The position numbers were made by a program, and so were the translations under genes. From the NCBI GenBank assembly GCA_030431945.1, contig JAUIIF010000236.1, positions 1 to 6,949 of the forward strand: DNA of 6,949 nt, written 5' to 3'. The notes below the pieces were generated by a model. It ran no database searches. It was not told the origin of the DNA and saw only the letters and a list, made by a program, of their open reading frames with translations. Origin of the DNA: Bacteroidia bacterium. Lineage in GTDB: Bacteria; Bacteroidota; Bacteroidia; Chitinophagales; Saprospiraceae. Positions 5,578 through 6,949 of the stretch are shown here, piece by piece (the first letter of the stretch is position 1; every line of letters begins with the position of its first letter).

Positions 5578-6933
5578 ACCGTGGGCCGTGAGGTCCTTGG
5601 CCAGCGCCGTGGCGAACTTCTCGACGTGCTCGGCGAGCTTGCCCGGCACCTGGAGCTGACGCGCCAGGGGCTTCATGGACGGCTGAATCTGCAGCTTCTC
5701 GTCGTCGATCAGCTTGATGGCCACCAGGGCCAGCACGGTGCCGACCTCGGAGGACTTGACGCGGAGCCGGTTGTCCGCGGCGGCGCCCGTGATCGAGAAG
5801 GTGGACTCGATGGCGTAGAGCCGGTTGCGGATGGGGTCCCCATCGCGCTCCAGGCGGCGGTTGCGGGTGAACTCACCGGCGAGGCGGACCGAGTCCGACT
5901 CGTTGCCGAGGAAGTCCGAATCCACCGCGACGATGCGCTCGGCCCGGACCAGATCGTAGGTGAGCCGGCTGTTGGGGCCGCCGAGGCTCTCGGCCGCCTT
6001 GGCGGTGTTCGCCGCGTAGTTGACGTCGTGCAGGAACAGCCGCGCGCCAGGGTTGCCCTGGGCGTAGTCCTTGAGCAGGGCGCGGTAGCTCGGCGACATG
6101 TTGCCGTCGACGAGGATCCCGACGCCGTTGCCCTTGCGGGCCTTCCAGGCGCCGAAGATGGCATCGAGGGTCTGCCAGGCGGTGTTCCAGTCCGAGGGCA
6201 GCTGCTCGTTGCCCTCGTAGGTCAGCGTGGCGTGGTAGCCCTGCGCGTCGCTGCCGAGGTCGGAGTAGCGAGCCTTGCCGTTGGAGAGGCCCTCCTCGAC
6301 GCCGGTCTTGCACTCATCGGCGGCCGCGCGAGCGCGGTCGAGGGACTTGGTCTCCTCCTGGATGCGCTCCTCGGCGAAGCGGCACAGGGCCTCCTTCGCC
6401 AGCTCCTTGGCCTGGTCGGCGCTCTCGGCACCGGAGTAGTGGACGGCCTGGAGGGTGGAGCGGGGACGACGGCTGCGCTCGGGATCGTAGAGCTCGAGGA
6501 CCGAGGCCTGGGCGTAGCCGCTGGTCTTGCCGTTGGAGGACGGGTGGTCCGGGTTGCCCTCGATCTTGATCGGACGCCCGTCGGCGCTCTCGACCAGGAG
6601 GCCGAGCACCGTGCCGCCGAACTGGGCGGCCGTGGCGTACATGACCGACTGACCCGGGATGTGATCCTCGGGCCGAGTCGTGAAGGGCATGATGTACTCG
6701 GGCGGCTTGCGAGCGCCGCAGCCGGTCAGCCCGGCCAGGGCGGTGGAAGCCCCGAGAAGGCCCATGAACTTGCGGCGGGAGGCCCCACCACCGATCACGA
6801 GCTCGTCGGCGCCGGGCGGGAACTCCTGGGAGTCGCCGGCGTTTTGGGGACCGAGGACCTTGAGCCGCGTCTTCACGCGGCGGTCCTCGAGGCTCCGCCA
6901 GTAGCGCTTGAGGGTGTCGTTAGGCTTGGTCAT
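5218..6933 (-). CDS. Fused ORF: ActB-like N-terminal half joined to BrxA/BrxB bacilliredoxin (probable chimera)
   Basis: An uninterrupted 571-codon frame contains two proteins that are not known to me as a natural fusion. Residues 1 to about 450 are the N-terminal part of an ActB-type subunit of alternative complex III; residues about 446-571 are a bacilliredoxin lacking only its first dozen or so residues. The switch falls in ALAKDLTAHG (443-452), a peptide that fits both families at that point. Codon use changes at the same place: all Lys and Glu codons before residue 453 are AAG and GAG, and GAA GAA appears at E460-E461. Hand counts give 72% G+C for 6301-6360 and 70% for 6001-6060, against 57% for 5281-5340 and 50% for 5401-5460. 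The likeliest origin is an assembly join between two genomes; treat the two halves as separate partial genes unless reads span the junction. Confidence 0.7.
   Translation of the reverse strand: MTKPNDTLKRYWRSLEDRRVKTRLKVLGPQNAGDSQEFPPGADELVIGGGASRRKFMGLLGASTALAGLTGCGARKPPEYIMPFTTRPEDHIPGQSVMYATAAQFGGTVLGLLVESADGRPIKIEGNPDHPSSNGKTSGYAQASVLELYDPERSRRPRSTLQAVHYSGAESADQAKELAKEALCRFAEERIQEETKSLDRARAAADECKTGVEEGLSNGKARYSDLGSDAQGYHATLTYEGNEQLPSDWNTAWQTLDAIFGAWKARKGNGVGILVDGNMSPSYRALLKDYAQGNPGARLFLHDVNYAANTAKAAESLGGPNSRLTYDLVRAERIVAVDSDFLGNESDSVRLAGEFTRNRRLERDGDPIRNRLYAIESTFSITGAAADNRLRVKSSEVGTVLALVAIKLIDDEKLQIQPSMKPLARQLQVPGKLAEHVEKFATALAKDLTAHGFTGLTTAEEVNAALGATEGTALLVVNSVCGCAAANARPGAKMAARNEKKPDNLYTVFAGVDREATAVAREHLLPYPPSSPAIGLFKDGKLVHFLERHHIEGRSAEIIAENLKMAFDKYC
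5578..6933 (-). other. actB: ActB-like N-terminal segment (alternative complex III iron-sulfur/molybdopterin-like subunit)
   Basis: Residues 1 to about 452 of the fused frame. It opens with the extended leader of this family (YWRSLEDR at 11, EFPPGADEL at 37), then a twin-arginine signal SRRKFMGLLGASTALAGLTGC (52-72). Family blocks follow: PPEYIMPFTTRPEDHIPGQ, YATAAQFGGTVLGLLVESADGRPIKIEGNPDHP, ASVLELYDPERS, and later IVAVDSDFLGNESDSVR. ActB is the large periplasmic subunit of a quinol-oxidising complex that passes electrons to cytochrome c or an oxidase. Its N-terminal half resembles molybdopterin oxidoreductases but holds no cofactor, and its C-terminal half binds iron-sulfur clusters. Here the whole iron-sulfur half is missing because the frame switches to a bacilliredoxin. 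In complete operons actA (a multihaem cytochrome) lies upstream and actC (NrfD-like) downstream; neither is in the window. Confidence 0.85.
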
Positions 6934-6941
6934 GACGTCTG

Positions 6942-6949
6942 CCTTCCCC
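6942..6949 (-). promoter_or_regulatory. Purine-rich ribosome binding site for the ActB-like start
   Basis: On the minus strand GGGGAAGG ends 8 bases before the ATG at 6933, a good distance for a Shine-Dalgarno sequence. This supports that start, which also gives the correct ActB leader, and contrasts with the left-hand genes, where no such site is visible. Confidence 0.6.

Noticed and set aside
5709..6431. Several long minus-strand frames inside the ActB-like region (for example 5709-6164, 5873-6313 and 6222-6431)
   Set aside because: They are Arg/Ala/Ser/Pro-rich low-complexity translations, typical shadow frames of a high-GC gene.

Overview
The window looks like two unrelated pieces of DNA joined at about position 5578-5600. 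Positions 1 to about 5577 look like a Bacteroidota genome, probably a Saprospiraceae/Lewinella-type organism (inference). This part has moderate GC, mixed third-base use, gene starts without Shine-Dalgarno sequences, one match to the Bacteroidota -7 promoter element, and typical families (CotH-kinase/lamin-tail protein, DUF2141, DUF6807, bacilliredoxin). Positions from about 5578 to 6949 are much richer in G+C. By my reading, every Lys codon there is AAG and every Glu codon GAG, and the gene start has a purine-rich ribosome binding site. That suggests a high-GC bacterium, perhaps a myxobacterium-like lineage.

Layout. Plus strand: the 3' part of a large CotH-kinase family protein with an InlB-type repeat, a lamin-tail domain and a C-terminal membrane anchor (2-2110); a four-copy GGTTGCG repeat that can form a G-quadruplex (2111-2138); then hemB, porphobilinogen synthase of the cysteine-free metal-site type (2291-3286). 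Minus strand, from right to left: an ORF fusing an ActB-like N-terminal half to a nearly complete BrxA/BrxB bacilliredoxin (6933-5218); a strong bidirectional terminator (5146-5180); a DUF2141 exported protein (5051-4590); a DUF6807/PmoA-like lipoprotein (4566-3583); and a frameshifted, truncated relic that resembles the start of a HEAT-like DNA alkylation repair protein (3571 to about 3327). The relic converges on the end of hemB.

How the genes work together. DUF2141, DUF6807 and the relic are 23 and 11 bases apart and probably formed one transcription unit. hemB and cotH share a strand, but a 180-base gap with a repeat and a possible promoter separates them. I see no common pathway linking haem synthesis, the two envelope proteins and the bacilliredoxin.

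The strongest signal is the actB-brxA fusion. Composition and codon use change at the same point where the protein homology changes, inside a stretch that could encode the same peptide in both parents. An assembly chimera is the simplest explanation; a real recombination is possible but needs read-level proof. I found no convincing new multi-gene system. Smaller points of interest are the 5-base duplication that broke the repair-like gene, an IS-end-like motif where its homology stops, and an unusual Cys in HemB.
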